Shown here: positions 10,224-22,232 of the stretch, one piece after another | Position numbering within the stretch: the first letter of the stretch is position 1 | Layout: each line of letters starts with the position of its first letter | Source: Paraglomus occultum | Lineage: Eukaryota > Glomeromycota > Glomeromycetes > Paraglomerales > Paraglomeraceae | Direction: 5' to 3' | Length of the DNA stretch: 27,060 bases | Assembly (NCBI GenBank): GCA_910592205.1 | Contig: CAJVPJ010000362.1 | Span: 1-27,060, forward strand | Translations under genes and position numbers: made by a program | The notes under the pieces: model-generated | The model's database searches: none | What the model was told of the DNA's origin: nothing | The model's input: only the letters and a program-made list of their open reading frames with translations

Positions 10224-13200
10224 ATGGACATTGACAAGATATTTAAACTCCCTTCAATACCAAGCGGAAAGAACAAACGCAAATTAGCTGCTACTCCTAG
10301 TACCGAAGTACTAAAAAACGTTCGTGCACGACTTGAAGATTCCGACGAAGATCTCGACATCAGTAGTAGCCAGAAAACTAGCAAAAACAAAGGGAAGGGT
10401 AAATCGGTACAGATCTCTGACGAGGTCGAAGAGAGAGAGTACTATGTTGACGATTACGGTCAGGACGACGATGAGGAAGGAAGATTCTACGGAGGTGGGC
10501 TTACAGAAGAGCAAAAGAGGATATTGGAATTAGTTGACGAAGTCGAGACGGAAGAGGTTGGTTGGGACATTTATGTTGTATTGAAAAGTTAGTGTTAATA
10601 CCAGAGTATTTACTGATTTGTCTGCGTGCTCTATATCAGACAGGCGCATTGGATCCTGCCGGTGTGCGAAAATTGATTCTTAGATTCGAAAAAGCTATTA
10701 ACAAAAACCAAGAGTATCGAGTGAAATATGCTGACGATCCGTCAAAGTATGCATACCAAAACCCATTTTCCAAATCATAGACGTTTTTCGTTTCTTTCTT
10801 GTTGACCTTCCCCGTCATCCATAAAACACTATTCCCAGATTCATGGAATCGGAAGCTGACCTCGACGAAGAAATAAAACGCCTCAAAACGCTATCCGAAG
10901 TTCCAGATCTTTACCCCTACGTGGTCCAACTTGGCGTCATTCCTCAGGCCGTCTCTCTTCTTGCTCACGAAAATACAGATATCGCTATCGATGTAGTTGA
11001 ATTACTCAATGAACTTACAGACGAAGACGTTGTGGCAGAACACGAAGAAGATGCTATTAAAGTCTTCGTAAATGCTCTGGTAATTTGAAGTTTTACTAGA
11101 TTACCTGTGAGCAGGTATGATTGTGGAAGATATCGGTAATTTGGAACAAAGGATAAAAGTTGTCGACTGATTGAATACAATCTTTTTGTGAAAAATATTC
11201 TTGGGAAATTCAAAGTTGGAGAATCAGATGATCGAGTTACTCGTTCAGAATCTGCAGCGGTTGGATGAAAGCGAGAGTGCAGATAATCAGGGGGTATTCA
11301 ATACTCTCGGTAAGGCCGTTGATTTTGTGCTTTTGTTAAGCATAAAGCGAGATGATCTATTTTACGTTTACGTTTACTATGCGAATTTCTACAATAATGT
11401 TTCTATTTTCGTTTGGTCAGGCGTCATTGAGAATTTGACATCGCTGGATCCGTCGATATCAGAGCGCGTTGTGATGGAAACGGATTTGTTGCAATGGATA
11501 TTGACGAGGATAAAAGTGAAAACATTCGATTCAAATAGACAATACGCTAGCGAAATATTGGCAATTTTGCTTCAGGGTAGCCGCGGTAACTATCAATGGG
11601 TTTATTCGGTATTTGAGAAAGTTTTTGCTTTCACTGATGATTTGCTTCTTCAATTAGCTAATAGAATAAAATTGGGTGAATTGGGGGGAGTGGATGTATT
11701 GCTGCAAGTACTGAATGTAAGAGACAACCGAGTGACATTCTATTGTTCTACATTCAATCCGAGCTTTAGACAAACTAATTGACTTGTGCTTATTTGAAAG
11801 TCATATAAACGCAAGGATCCTAAAGATGCAGATGAAATAGAAATGATGGAAAACTTTTTCGACTGTTTGTGTTCGGCACTTGCAGAGCCGGAAATAAAAC
11901 AGAAATTCTTAGAAGGCGAAGGAATCGAGTTGATGCTTATTATGGCAAAGTAAGTTTATTGTCGTAGAGCTTCTGTTTAACCTAACGCTAACCTTGAGCA
12001 TGATTGCAGAGAAAAGATGATGGCTCGAATGCGAGCAATAAAAGTTCTTGATTACGCCATGTCCACTCCAGATGGCGCTGGAAATTGCGAGCGATTTGTT
12101 GAAATTTTTGGATTGAAAACTTTATTTGCTACTTTCATGCGCAAGGTAATGCAGCTAGTATAAGAATCTGTTGTGTAAATGTTCGATCATGTGGATTTAC
12201 CGCGTGTGTGCATTGGGATTGCTCGAGGAAATTAAGGGTGTTAATTTCCCAATATATCATGGTTACACTGAGTTTCATCTTAAAAAAAGTTCTAACGCTT
12301 TCTGGTGTTATCTAATATACTTGTTACGATTATTGGATTTCTCGCACAGGGCATTAAGAAATTAAGAAGGGCATACAGGAACTTTTCAGAAGCACAGGAA
12401 GAAGGTGAGGATACTACCAAGACATATGGGAATTTGTAAACATTAAATTGGGCATAACGTTGCTATGATACAATTATGTAATGTGTTATATTACGGTTTG
12501 GCCGTCGTGCAGTGGTGTCACTTACTTAACATTATGCTTACATCTAATTTGTAATTCTAGAACATGTCATTGGGATTATTGTATCTCTCATAAAGAACCT
12601 GCCTTTTAACGGTGATTACCGATTACGGTTATTAAGTAAATTCATTGAAAATGATTACGAAAAGGTCAACAGGTTACTGGAATTGAGAGACAGCTATGAG
12701 GCCAAAGTTGCCATTGTTGATAGGGAGATTACACGAACCAAGCAGGTTGGTTCACAATGTCACAACCATTTTAAATTTTTTTTCCATTTGGGTCGGTGAG
12801 CATTCACCAATGAATTTTAACTTAGAGAATGGAAGAAGATGACGAAAACGATGAAGACATGGAAGAAGAATTCTATTTGCGAAGATTAGATGCGGGACTG
12901 TTTACTCTGCAGCTGGTCGATCTTACACTTGCATGGATAGTTTCCGAAGATGCCAAGGTCAGTTTGAAATTAACGTTTTTTACACTGTTCCGTTTCCTTA
13001 TTACAAAGTTAATCTCAAGATCGTACACGGTGTTCATTGGTATAATACCCCCGGCATTCTAAATGACTCTGACTTAAACCGCGTTTGTACACTATAAATA
13101 AATGTTGATCTCTTTGTCATTTTGTGTAGATTAAGGAACGTGCAACGACTCTTCTAGGTCATGTAGGTCGAAGTCTTGAGGATGTAAAACGAGTGTTACA

Positions 13201-13603
13201 AGGTTAGTGCGATGGGAAAACCTTGTTCTGGTATTCTAGTTTTGTAATTTGCAGGCATGCCAGTATTCCAAATTTGGAATACAGACTGAATATTCTATTG
13301 GATAATCTAGAATATTACGAGAACCTGGGGGGGGATGAGTCGGTTGAGACTATGCTTACATCATCAACACCAATGGTCGAAGAGGACGACGGTGGGAAAA
13401 ATGACAATGACGGGAACACGGAGCACATGGACGAAGATGGTAAAGAGGAGGATGGACAACAAGAAAGTTTAAGTGAGACAGAAAAGGGTAGTAGTAGCAA
13501 TAGCAATAGCAATAGCAATAGCAATAGCAATGTAGGAGCAACAGAACGACAAACCGCAATAGTTAGCAAGGAGTTTGTTGCTCGTCTGATAAGTTCTTTA
13601 TAA
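10224..13603 (+). CDS. CTNNBL1: CTNNBL1 (beta-catenin-like protein 1), 13 exons, with a frame conflict before the last exon
   Basis: Exons: 10224-10556, 10640-10746, 10839-11079, 11216-11309, 11421-11585, 11658-11716, 11801-11949, 12010-12145, 12350-12404, 12561-12745, 12826-12957, 13130-13202, 13255-13603. CTNNBL1 is an armadillo-like nuclear protein associated with the Prp19/CDC5L splicing complex. Family blocks appear in order: L-I-L-R-F-E-K, F-M-E-S-E-A-D-L-D, H-E-N-T-D-I-A, L-L-V-Q-N-L-Q-R-L-D-E-S, A-S-E-I-L-A-I-L-L-Q, E-M-M-E-N-F-F-D-C-L-C-S, L-E-G-E-G-I-E-L-M, K-V-L-D-Y-A-M, and E-E-E-F-Y-L-R-R-L-D-A-G-L-F. The first M-D-I-D-K start matches the family's short acidic N-terminus better than the upstream in-frame ATGs. 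Phases agree up to exon 12. The exon 12 donor leaves phase 1 while exon 13 needs phase 2, so one base is unaccounted for. Exon 13 adds an acidic, Ser-Asn-repeat tail, making about 692 residues, longer than the roughly 560 usual in animals. Confidence 0.9.
13497..13530 (+). repeat. AGCAAT hexamer microsatellite in coding sequence
   Basis: About six tandem copies of AGCAAT within the last CTNNBL1 exon encode alternating Ser-Asn. The run is preceded by AGTAGT and lies in an acidic, probably disordered tail. Copy number is likely to vary between strains. Confidence 0.85.
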
Positions 13604-14483
13604 TCCTATAAATATATTTTTCGTTATTGATGAGGGAATAAAGAGAGAAAAATAACGGTTTCATTATGTTATACCAATCAATTATAATACAGTACTACAA
13701 GGTAAATTTACAATATAAATAATAATTGCGTAAATTGCGTACTGATTACTTGAGATATCAAAGGGTGATAATGCCACAAGTTTTACCAATGGTGTGTCAT
13801 TATGTCTTTTGATGTACACTTTTCATAGACTTTTTCAACATTGTTGTTTAACCATGCGTGCCCCAAAGTTAATCACTATCTGCCCATTACGGCAAGTGCT
13901 AATGTACGAACACCGATAATCGCCACTCCCAGACATCTACCTGCATCAGTCGTGTTACGATCCCCAATCGGAATATAGGACTTTTCGACCGGTTCTTTGT
14001 CGAATTCAGCCTGTCCTTGTTACATGCGACCAACCATTTCCAAGTTATACCGCACGAATTACCAAATATATCTAGAGGTTGTCTTCCGCATTAATGCTAT
14101 TTTCTATTTAAAGGAAACAAGCGGGGTCTCCCCGAAAAACTATATCAACAACGAAAACACAGCGCTCTTTCCAACTCCAACGGTTTTTTGGAACAAAGAG
14201 CCAAGTTTTCAAGTAACTGTATGATTAACGCATTCAATTTACGGGATAAAAACATACACCAATAAACTACATTTTGCCATTCAATCCATATTATCGCCTC
14301 TCAATAAACTCTCTCCTACCCTAAAAGTTTCTTAATTTCTTTTATTTTTTTTTTCTTTTCTTTTGTACCATAATTTCCCGTCTACACACCTCACAACTCT
14401 ACCTTTTCCCCCTCCCCCCCCACGCTGGCGTGTTAGCTTGTAATATTCTTTGTACAGAACTTTTAATCAATTTTTTTTAAAAC
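13604..14483. other. Intergenic; CT-rich promoter of the RING gene; possible minus-strand exon
   Basis: The left part is the CTNNBL1 3' flank. 13876-14010 is a GC-richer block with a 45-codon minus-strand open frame (see finding). From about 14300 to 14420 the + strand is strongly pyrimidine-rich, with long T and C runs, and leads to the PA-TM-RING start. This fits a fungal core promoter or 5' leader. Confidence 0.45.
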
Positions 14484-16159
14484 ATGACTCGCTTTTCGTC
14501 TTTGGTTTTGGTATCACTGGCATTGGTGCTTGCATTCTGTTCCTCGATATCTGCAAGCAAGACTAGTCTTACTTTACACTATGACATTGTCAAGGTGTCG
14601 AATTCTAGCACGAATCTGGACATTTACCAGCCAGGAGAAGACTATACTAACGGCATAGAGCAGGTTGAAGGTTCCCCTTCTCCCGATGATAATGGCGTCT
14701 CGGTAAGCATCGCAACATTTGGAAAGGATTTACATATACAATGTGCATATCTTGACAAATATTCACTCATTATTTCTAGGGTGTCCTTTTCGACCTGGGC
14801 GATGCTTGTTCTAAAAACAATACCGATATCATCCCGCCCGTTTCCCTGCCATCTGCTCTCAACTCGCAACGGATAGCTTTCATACAATTATCCTCAAGCT
14901 GTTCCGTCCACGACCAGCTCGTCGCAGCTCAACAGCAACAAGCAGTCGGTGCCGTTTTCTATGGATTCGTCGCTTCGGCTCCGAAATCTTCCGACTCGGA
15001 CACCATCCCTGCCTTCCGCGTAGACAACAGTACCGCACAAACGCTGCGCCAGGCTTTGAAAGACAACACCCCCCTCGACCTTGCTGTGAGAGTCGTCATG
15101 AAGTCTTCGCACGATGGTTTCGGTAGTCCTTGGCAGATTGCTATCATTGTTATCGGTTGCATATTAATTATATCTTTCCTTGTCTCTGGTAAGCATTTTT
15201 TCATTTTATACAGGAACTATGCATCAACGTGACCAAGGGGTCACGCGTCATGCGTTAAGAGTGAGACAGTGCATAAGGAGACTATCGTCAATTCAAAAAA
15301 AGTATAAATAGATTACACAGCAATAGATTTGCATATCAGCACGCATTTATATATAAACCCACACACACGCACACACAACGCATACTCATATATACATACA
15401 AAGCATTCACACATTCAAACAACAACCTAGCATTTACTCAAACACTAATCAAACCACATTCACTTTTACTCTTCAAAAAAAAAAACAGTCGCAATTCATT
15501 TCCGCTTATACCAACTCCGACAACGCGAAAGTGCAGACATGATAGCCCAAAGCGAAGCCGCCGCAAACGCTAAACTCGACGTTATCTTCACTCTCAACAA
15601 ATCCGTCGTCAAATCATTCCCGACCAAAGTCTTCCATCGCTCCATCGGTGACAAGATCCGTTCTTCCATATACCCGAATGGCAAATCCTCCGGCAGTCGT
15701 CCATCCTCTGTCAGGTCCATGAAGTCTATCAACAAGGAGAACGCCAACGATCTGTGTGCTATCTGTTTGGAAGAGTTCCAAGATGGCGAAGAACTCCGCG
15801 TCTTGCCCAACTGCAAGCATACTTATCACATTCATTGCGTTGATAAATGGTTGACGACCAAGTCCTCGCACTGTCCTCTTTGCAAGCAAGATTGTACTCC
15901 TCCGGAATTGGCTTCCAAGAGACAAAAGAAGTACGAAAAGTGTAACCAATTGCACACCAGATTGGACGACATCTTCGCCACCGGCGGTTCCTCCTCTTCT
16001 TCTTCTTCTTCCAACGGCCATTCTGAAAGATCAGGACTCGGATTTTTGAATTGGTTTGGAAACGGTCATGAACAGCGCGGTGGAAGACGATGCAACGATG
16101 ATTTGTTCTCCGTTCAGGAACTCCCGGCCGCTGCCATGAAGCAGGAGAGATTTGTATAA
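14484..16159 (+). CDS. PA-TM-RING family E3 ubiquitin ligase (RNF13/RMR-like), three exons
   Basis: Exons 14484-14702, 14780-15188 and 15489-16159; introns 77 and 300 bases; phases agree; 432 residues. Family members are membrane-anchored ubiquitin ligases of the endosome/vacuole system, with a lumenal protease-associated domain and a cytoplasmic RING. Visible here are a signal peptide (1 to about 24: basic start, then [12 protein letters not shown]), a PA-type lumenal region (about 27-185) with [10 protein letters not shown] and I-A-F-I-Q-L, and one membrane segment at about 192-213 ([15 protein letters not shown]). The RING-H2 spans C299 to C341 and begins C-A-I-C-L-E-E-F. Its centre is C-K-H-T-Y-H-I-H-C and it ends C-P-L-C. 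A short Ser run follows near 377-384. The 300-base intron carries an ACAC-rich microsatellite. The client proteins are unknown. Confidence 0.92.
15355..15380 (+). repeat. CA-rich microsatellite in intron
   Basis: ACACAC/GCACACAC tract inside the second intron of the PA-TM-RING gene, preceded by TATATATAA. It is simple sequence with no other function evident. Confidence 0.7.
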
Positions 16160-19155
16160 AGGAGTGAAGCGAATTGAGGAGGGAGAGTTTAAAAAAAAAA
16201 AGAGATTTATTTTTTTTCTCTTGGCCTTTTTTCTCATTTTTGCATTTTTGTTTATATCATATTTCATCCAAAAGTCTTTTCCGAATTCCCTCTCTCTTCC
16301 ATTTCATTTGGCATCTTGTACAAAATATTCATGTTCCTGTAGAAGCATTTTACAAGCATTTTGTAGTTTATATACAGTGCATATCCCGCATTTCTTGGCA
16401 TTTTTTTCCACATTTCGCATTGCATTTCAATATATCATAGAAATTGCATCGTTCGCAGTCTCATTCATTAGGCATTTTAGCATTTCTTCATAGAAAATTT
16501 CATGTTGATTTTTACTATACACTTTCATTGCCACATTTGCATTAATCATACAGTTACAATCATTTCAATCATTTCACACACAAACGTGAACATTTTGACT
16601 CTACAAAGTCGACAGTCTTTCTTTACATTATTATATATACTTGTAAGTTTTGGATTATACATATACACGTTCGTCAACAGTGTCTATAAATAAAAACAAA
16701 AATTTCTTTTCAAAATGGTGATGTGCAAGAAAGTGTTTGATAGAGCATCAGCGATTTCTATTTTGACTCTCCACAACGCGATGGAAAAACAAAAGGGCAT
16801 AATAATGATAATGACAAACTCGACGTAGTACGATTACAAGTTGGAAATAATGGTTTACCAATGATTTCACAAAATTAGCATAACCGGTTACATGCATGTG
16901 CCTTGTCATCTTATTATTAATATTATGTAGTCTGAGTAATCAAACGCGCACAAGTAGTTGGTCAGTTCACTCGGTAGATCATATCCAGTTTGGGCAGAAA
17001 AGATTCCTTTACAACCTATTCTCGTCTGTTGCCCATTTCAGTTGCCATTCACTTACAAAGAACTTTTTTTTGCATCACATATTACATAGGTTTTCTTTAT
17101 GCTGCATAACGATAAATTACGTTACTATATGTTTAATGGAAATGGTCATTCTTTTACAAATTTATAATCAATGCAAAAACGCTTCGTTTGTTTCCCATTA
17201 CTGTGTCAGAGCTGAGTAACAAATTCACTTTAAAGGGAAAACAAGAAACAAGTGTCGATATGCATATGCGTGCTTTTTATTATCACCCGTTTTCGTTTGC
17301 AGGACATTCGACTGTGTTTTTTAAGGGGGTTTCAATGTTGTGACCTTTTTTGAGGGGTTTATTGCATGAGTGATAAAAGCCAAGAATGATAATGACGCTT
17401 TTCTTGAGTCGCACAACCGTGACTTTTAGTGAAAAAGACCCATAAACGAATTTTAATGGTGAACTTATAATAGGTGTGGTGATTTGATGACGTATTCTGC
17501 GAAAATATTTACGAACTCGACGTGTGGGGTATTAAAAGTAAATATCAATATTATATCCTTTTGAACTTTCACTTTCCTAAGATTTGAAAAAAATACCTTG
17601 TCAATAAGAATGCGGCGTGAATTTTAAGAAAGATTAGAAACAACTAGGATGTGAGTTAACCAAGTTTGTCCTCCTCCCGCATTCAAAGGATGATGTGTGT
17701 AAGTCTTGCAATTTTGATACTAATTACTTTTGCTTGGAGACTCGGGGAAAAAAGTACCTATTAACGCGTTCGTGAGAAAGTGATCGGCGAATAAAGAACT
17801 GATTGCAAAATGCTATTCGATGAATATTTGTCTTATATTGACAGGCAATCAAGTATCAGAACGGTGTTTCAAGGCCTTTCAGCGATACATTGGTCGAAGA
17901 ACAATTAATGTCAACGAAATCCTAATTTCCAAAAACAACTCAATCAATCGTATGAGACAAAAAATAATTGTTGTGTCTATGGAAAGTTTGACTCGTTAGA
18001 TAATAGCTTTAGTTATCAAGTGTTCTCATGTTCACAAAAGATATTTACATAACTGAGGTAGAGAAAGTATGGAAAAGTAAGTATTTTAGCGAAATTTGGT
18101 TAAAATAAATGGTCTTGATCTTTTCCTTATCTGTTACGCGTGTTAGTCGATCTAACCTAAGCGAAAAAGCTTAGTTCCAAATCCGGTCGATTTTTCCTCT
18201 TTTCCCTGAGGCCATTGTGTACTCGGTGGTGCTAGTATCAAATTGGTTACCGCAAGAAAATAAATATACTGTATTATTCCCATTTTGATGCTTTATGTTT
18301 GAGACCCTTGCGAGATTGAAAAGAAGAGCTCCTTTGTGATAATTATTCACACAGCACGTGAAACACAATATTAATATACCTCAAGTTGTAAATGTAAGAT
18401 TAAATCTCATTACAAATAGTATCTGAGTTTGAATACTGAACTAGATAACTAGATTCACTAATAGTATTTTGCAACAAACAACACGTAGGTGTAATCATCT
18501 TGTTGACATTGCAAATAAGTGACAGTCGCAAATTATAGCCGTCACAAGTCAATATTGCGCCCTGAATTGTGAATTGGCAGCAACATCTTGTGTAGTGACT
18601 GTTTTAAGCTGAGTAATTCAATTCATACGAGTAACATGTCTAGTATTACTTTAATGGCAAAATAAGTTTATTTCTCAGCCGACATTTCTACGTTAAGACG
18701 TTCATATACTAACCAAGTCGTACCATCACACAAATTAATTCTTGAAGATGTTGACTGATCCGTACGTCTGCCTCAAAGACATGAGCAACCCGCAAGTAAA
18801 ATTACAAACCGATTTTGACATTTGTAATTATGTCCACAGAGTTCCTCGTTGTCAAATTCAAAAAATGTACTATCTGCATATCTGGAATTCATTAAACTTC
18901 ATTCTGTATGAAACCTATATTAAATATTTTACATTGAATTCTTTTTCGTAATACTTTTGGCTCCGACCCCCACACAAATAGTTCCAAAAACTAGCCTATA
19001 CTCGAGTGAAAACAAGTCTTGAATGACATATTGTCAACAAGCTCATATCACAAAAAGAGTAAAGCATATCTATGCCATAGACGAATAAATGCCTAAAGTC
19101 CTTGGTTGCAATATCGTCTATATAAAGGCCATTTTACATGTCCAGAATTTCGTTA
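16160..19155. other. Large intergenic region (3 kb), no gene seen
   Basis: This is the longest gene-free stretch in the window, lying between the convergent RING and LAMMER genes. The first 450 bases are T-rich and contain many CATTT/GCATTT words. Later open frames (16896-17219, 18171-18368, 18742-18951) have no recognisable domains and AT-driven composition. I looked for tRNA box motifs and saw none that convince. Confidence 0.5.
16235..16590 (+). repeat. GCATTT-rich array in the 3' flank of the RING gene
   Basis: At least eight exact GCATTT words lie between about 16240 and 16485, with further CATTT words to 16590, often in the form GCATTTTA, GCATTTC or TTGCATTTC. The spacing is irregular, so this is not a simple tandem repeat. 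It probably lies in the 3' untranslated region. Confidence 0.6.
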
Positions 19156-21687
19156 TTACGAACAGCCGATTGAAAAAAATGAATGACGCAAGGCCGAACG
19201 GGCGGAAATTCTTCGTTCTGGATCATAGTCCAACAATTTTACCAGCAGATCATAAAACGCCGCGTGATACTCAGACTCATGGGGGTTTATAATTTCCTAT
19301 TATAAGACATACATTTAGTCTCGTAACGAGGCGTGTAATTTGCGCAATGAATAAAATACCTTTAGTGATCTCGTATTCTCGACGTATTTGATACTACTTC
19401 TTGAAGTAGACGCATCCGGAAAGGCAAGTTCTTCGTGTTTGAAATATTTCAAATATGTGGATTGCCTATGCAAAAATATACCGCGAGTGAATATGCACAG
19501 CTGGCAAAGCATTAGAAGAATTACAGGATAGCAACGAGGGGACAGTACCCTATACGCCGAATTATTCTAACTGGAATTCGGCCAAGTACTTTTTGCATTA
19601 ATGCCAAATGTTCCAAATTATCATGAGTCTGAAATAAGGCATCTCCAGTGAAAAGCTCAACCAAAATACAGCCAACAGACCAAACATCACATGGATACGA
19701 CCATCCTAATCCTGCGTGAAAAAGATCAGGCTTGGGGATCTTTAGAGCACAGTAAAGGTAGATATTTATAGCTTACCTAATATTACTTCGGGTGCGCGAT
19801 AATGCCTCGTCGAAATAACCGGTGAATGATACTCATCTTCAAATATAGCACTTCCAAAGTCAATAAGTTTGATATAAGTAGAAAGTAATTCCTTTGTCTC
19901 AGCACGTTGCGACGAGTGCTAGTGATTAACGTTAAATCTGTAATTAATTCCAAAACTCCCACCAATACACTTGAAGTAACCTTTACCAACCTTGGACGGA
20001 ACAATTATACAATCGTCGTCAGCAAGAAGAACGTTTTCCGGCTTCAAATCGGTATGACATAGTTTTATTGAGTGAATGACTGAAAAATCAAGAAAAGATT
20101 TAAGTTACGCGAGTACAACCAAGTATGGAATGCTTTGACAGAAACAAATAACGTACATGCAACCGATCGTAACAATTGCCGAGATAATTGTTGAACGTGT
20201 TTCATTGGAAAAGACTGATATGAATTCGACTTGAGGAAATCGTAGACAGACTGGGCGTACATTGGAAATACTATACACATATGTCCACGATACTCGAAAA
20301 ATTCTTTAATGTGTATGCATTGGCTACGTAAAATAATTCAAGCGGTTAGAAACGATATGGCATTGGCGCGCCATGCGTGAAAATAAACCGTAAAGACAAA
20401 AACACCAAACATAGTAACATGCTTACAAGTCGTTATACGGATCGTTCTCCTTTATCGTGTTCAATACGCCAATCTCGGCATAACTCGCTTCTAAATACTT
20501 TTGTATGGCACGTATTATTTTGATGGCAACATTTACATTCCCCTTCTTATCCCATGCTTGAACTACTCGCCCAAATGTTCCTTGACCAAGGATACGAAAT
20601 ATTCGATCTATTCGAATGTAGCGAATAGATAATTTTTGTACGCTCGTATGAACAATACATAAAAAAGAACAGACGGATAATACAAGAAATATATACATCT
20701 CGATCCAATATCCATCCCAGGAGCTACGACTAAATGCCCGTCTTCGTCATCCCATTCTAGTCGTTCTCGTCTATGGTTAACTCGAGATGATGTACGTTGT
20801 AATTCGCCAGGTGACTAGAATACATGAATGTTATTTTTAGTTTATAATGAGGAGAATGGAAATATTTCTTTTTCGCTTTTGCTTACCGCGTATTTCGTTC
20901 TTGTAGATGTATCGGTTACGGATATGCGTCTCCGTTCTTCTCGACCGTTTTGACGATATTCTCGTTGTTTGTTATTTGATGGTCCAGCCTCAAAATACCG
21001 TTGGCCGTAAAATCTATCATTGAAATCATCTTGTCGGCTGTAATGATCGTAATTGTGACGATAAGAACGACTAATCTCCATGCGGCCTCCCCTCGGTTCT
21101 CGCGATTCGTACGGATGATAATAACGACCGCCGCGAATTGAGCTCCGGTTATGATAACGACGATCGCCATCGGCGGCGTTATCACGTCGTCTTGCCAGGT
21201 TGCTTCTCTCTCTTCGAATTCTCTTCAAAGTTGAGCCTCTGTCATCCCGACATCCTGCTGGAGCCATTCTACGAGCGGTCGCAGGAGGGTCGTCAACTAC
21301 AACTATGGGTAGAACGCCCGAAGGATCGGTCAAAAGCGTGCTCGACTTTGTCGAAGCAGTCGATTGAGCGGCATAACGGAGCATGCGGCACATATAAGGA
21401 GTATGCTCGCTCCGATGTTTTGCGGATCTGAAAGAATTATGCTCGTCTGACTCGGCGTGTGAAGTGTATTTCGGTCTTTTCGACCTGTGGTAGTGGTAAT
21501 GTATGTGGCTAGGCGACATGTGTGTCGAGTGTGGCGAGGGACGTGGCGAACGGTGACGATGTGAAGGGGATCTGGAAGGGGTATCTTCTATTATTATTAC
21601 TTCTTTTCCCTTTTCGTATATTGTTTTTGTTATTGCAGACTGACGATCCAAGCCAAACGTATAGCGATGCGAGCTTTCAGAGTCCAT
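19156..21687 (-). CDS. lkh1: LAMMER-family dual-specificity kinase (CLK/Lkh1/Kns1 type), nine exons
   Basis: Exons (-): 21687-20887, 20814-20697, 20607-20427, 20323-20157, 20079-19991, 19897-19777, 19711-19549, 19465-19360, 19296-19156; introns 63-103 bases, all GT-AG with agreeing phases; 628 residues. LAMMER kinases phosphorylate SR-type splicing factors and transcription regulators. The first about 270 residues are a basic, Ser/Arg/His-rich disordered region with R-S-P-S-H-R-type repeats. The kinase domain follows [13 protein letters not shown]. It has glycine loop G-Q-G-T-F-G (314-319), V-A-I-K (K336), E351, H-T-D-L-K-P-E-N (431-438, the LAMMER form of HRD), D-F-G (465-467) and S-T-R-H-Y-R-A-P-E (481-489). 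The signature reads [11 protein letters not shown] (526-536) where the family consensus is EHLAMMERILG. The protein ends after D-P-E-R-R-I-S-A and H-S-F-F. All catalytic residues are present, so it should be active. The exon 5/6 junction has an alternative acceptor a few bases away. Confidence 0.94.
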
Positions 21688-22232
21688 TATTCTATTACTC
21701 GTACGTACTTATTATTATGGACTACACAAACGACAATAATAAGGCTGGAACTATATAGTATAAAGAAAGCTTGCATGTGTGTGGGAATTTACTAATGATG
21801 GATGCACATGACACCTACTTGAAACATGACTCTTTGTGACGCTAAACATAGTAAGGAAATATTTAAATGAATCATACTTTGTATTGTCATCGTTTGTACA
21901 AAAGGAAAAACAAAAAAGGGAAAAGGACGAATTATAATGCAACTCGTGTGATATGCCACGAGTTTGTTCTTTGCATTGTTACCGTTAGTCAATTGAGAGA
22001 GCATTCTCGTCATCCTATAGACGTGAAGTGGCTGAGCGATGGTTGTTTGTAATTACAAAGTCATGTCTGGAATTTAGCAACGTTGTTACAACTTTGACAA
22101 CGAAAGTTTGTTTGCATTGATACCAGAACAGGCTCGTGAATGAATTCCGGAATTGCTTTATGGTAGAACTTGTTAGCATACATGCACATGCACATTACTT
22201 TTTCTACGTATTTCGACTTTTTTCATAGAAAA
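21688..22232. other. Intergenic: upstream region of the LAMMER kinase, downstream of the Mpv17-like gene
   Basis: About 545 bases between two genes on the minus strand. A TGTGTGTG run lies at about 21775. The small open frames in it are AT-rich and motif-free. Presumably it contains the LAMMER kinase promoter and the Mpv17-like terminator. Confidence 0.5.

Noticed and set aside
13315-13569. Leucine-rich minus-strand frame opposite the CTNNBL1 tail
   Set aside because: Antisense of the AGCAAT hexamer and acidic codons; low complexity only.
15614-16021. Long minus-strand frames opposite the RING exon
   Set aside because: Antisense shadow of a GC-richer coding exon; the plus strand has the complete RING-H2 motif.
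16896-17219. 107-codon plus-strand frame in the large spacer
   Set aside because: Phe/Ser/His/Cys-rich translation typical of T-rich non-coding DNA; no domain seen.
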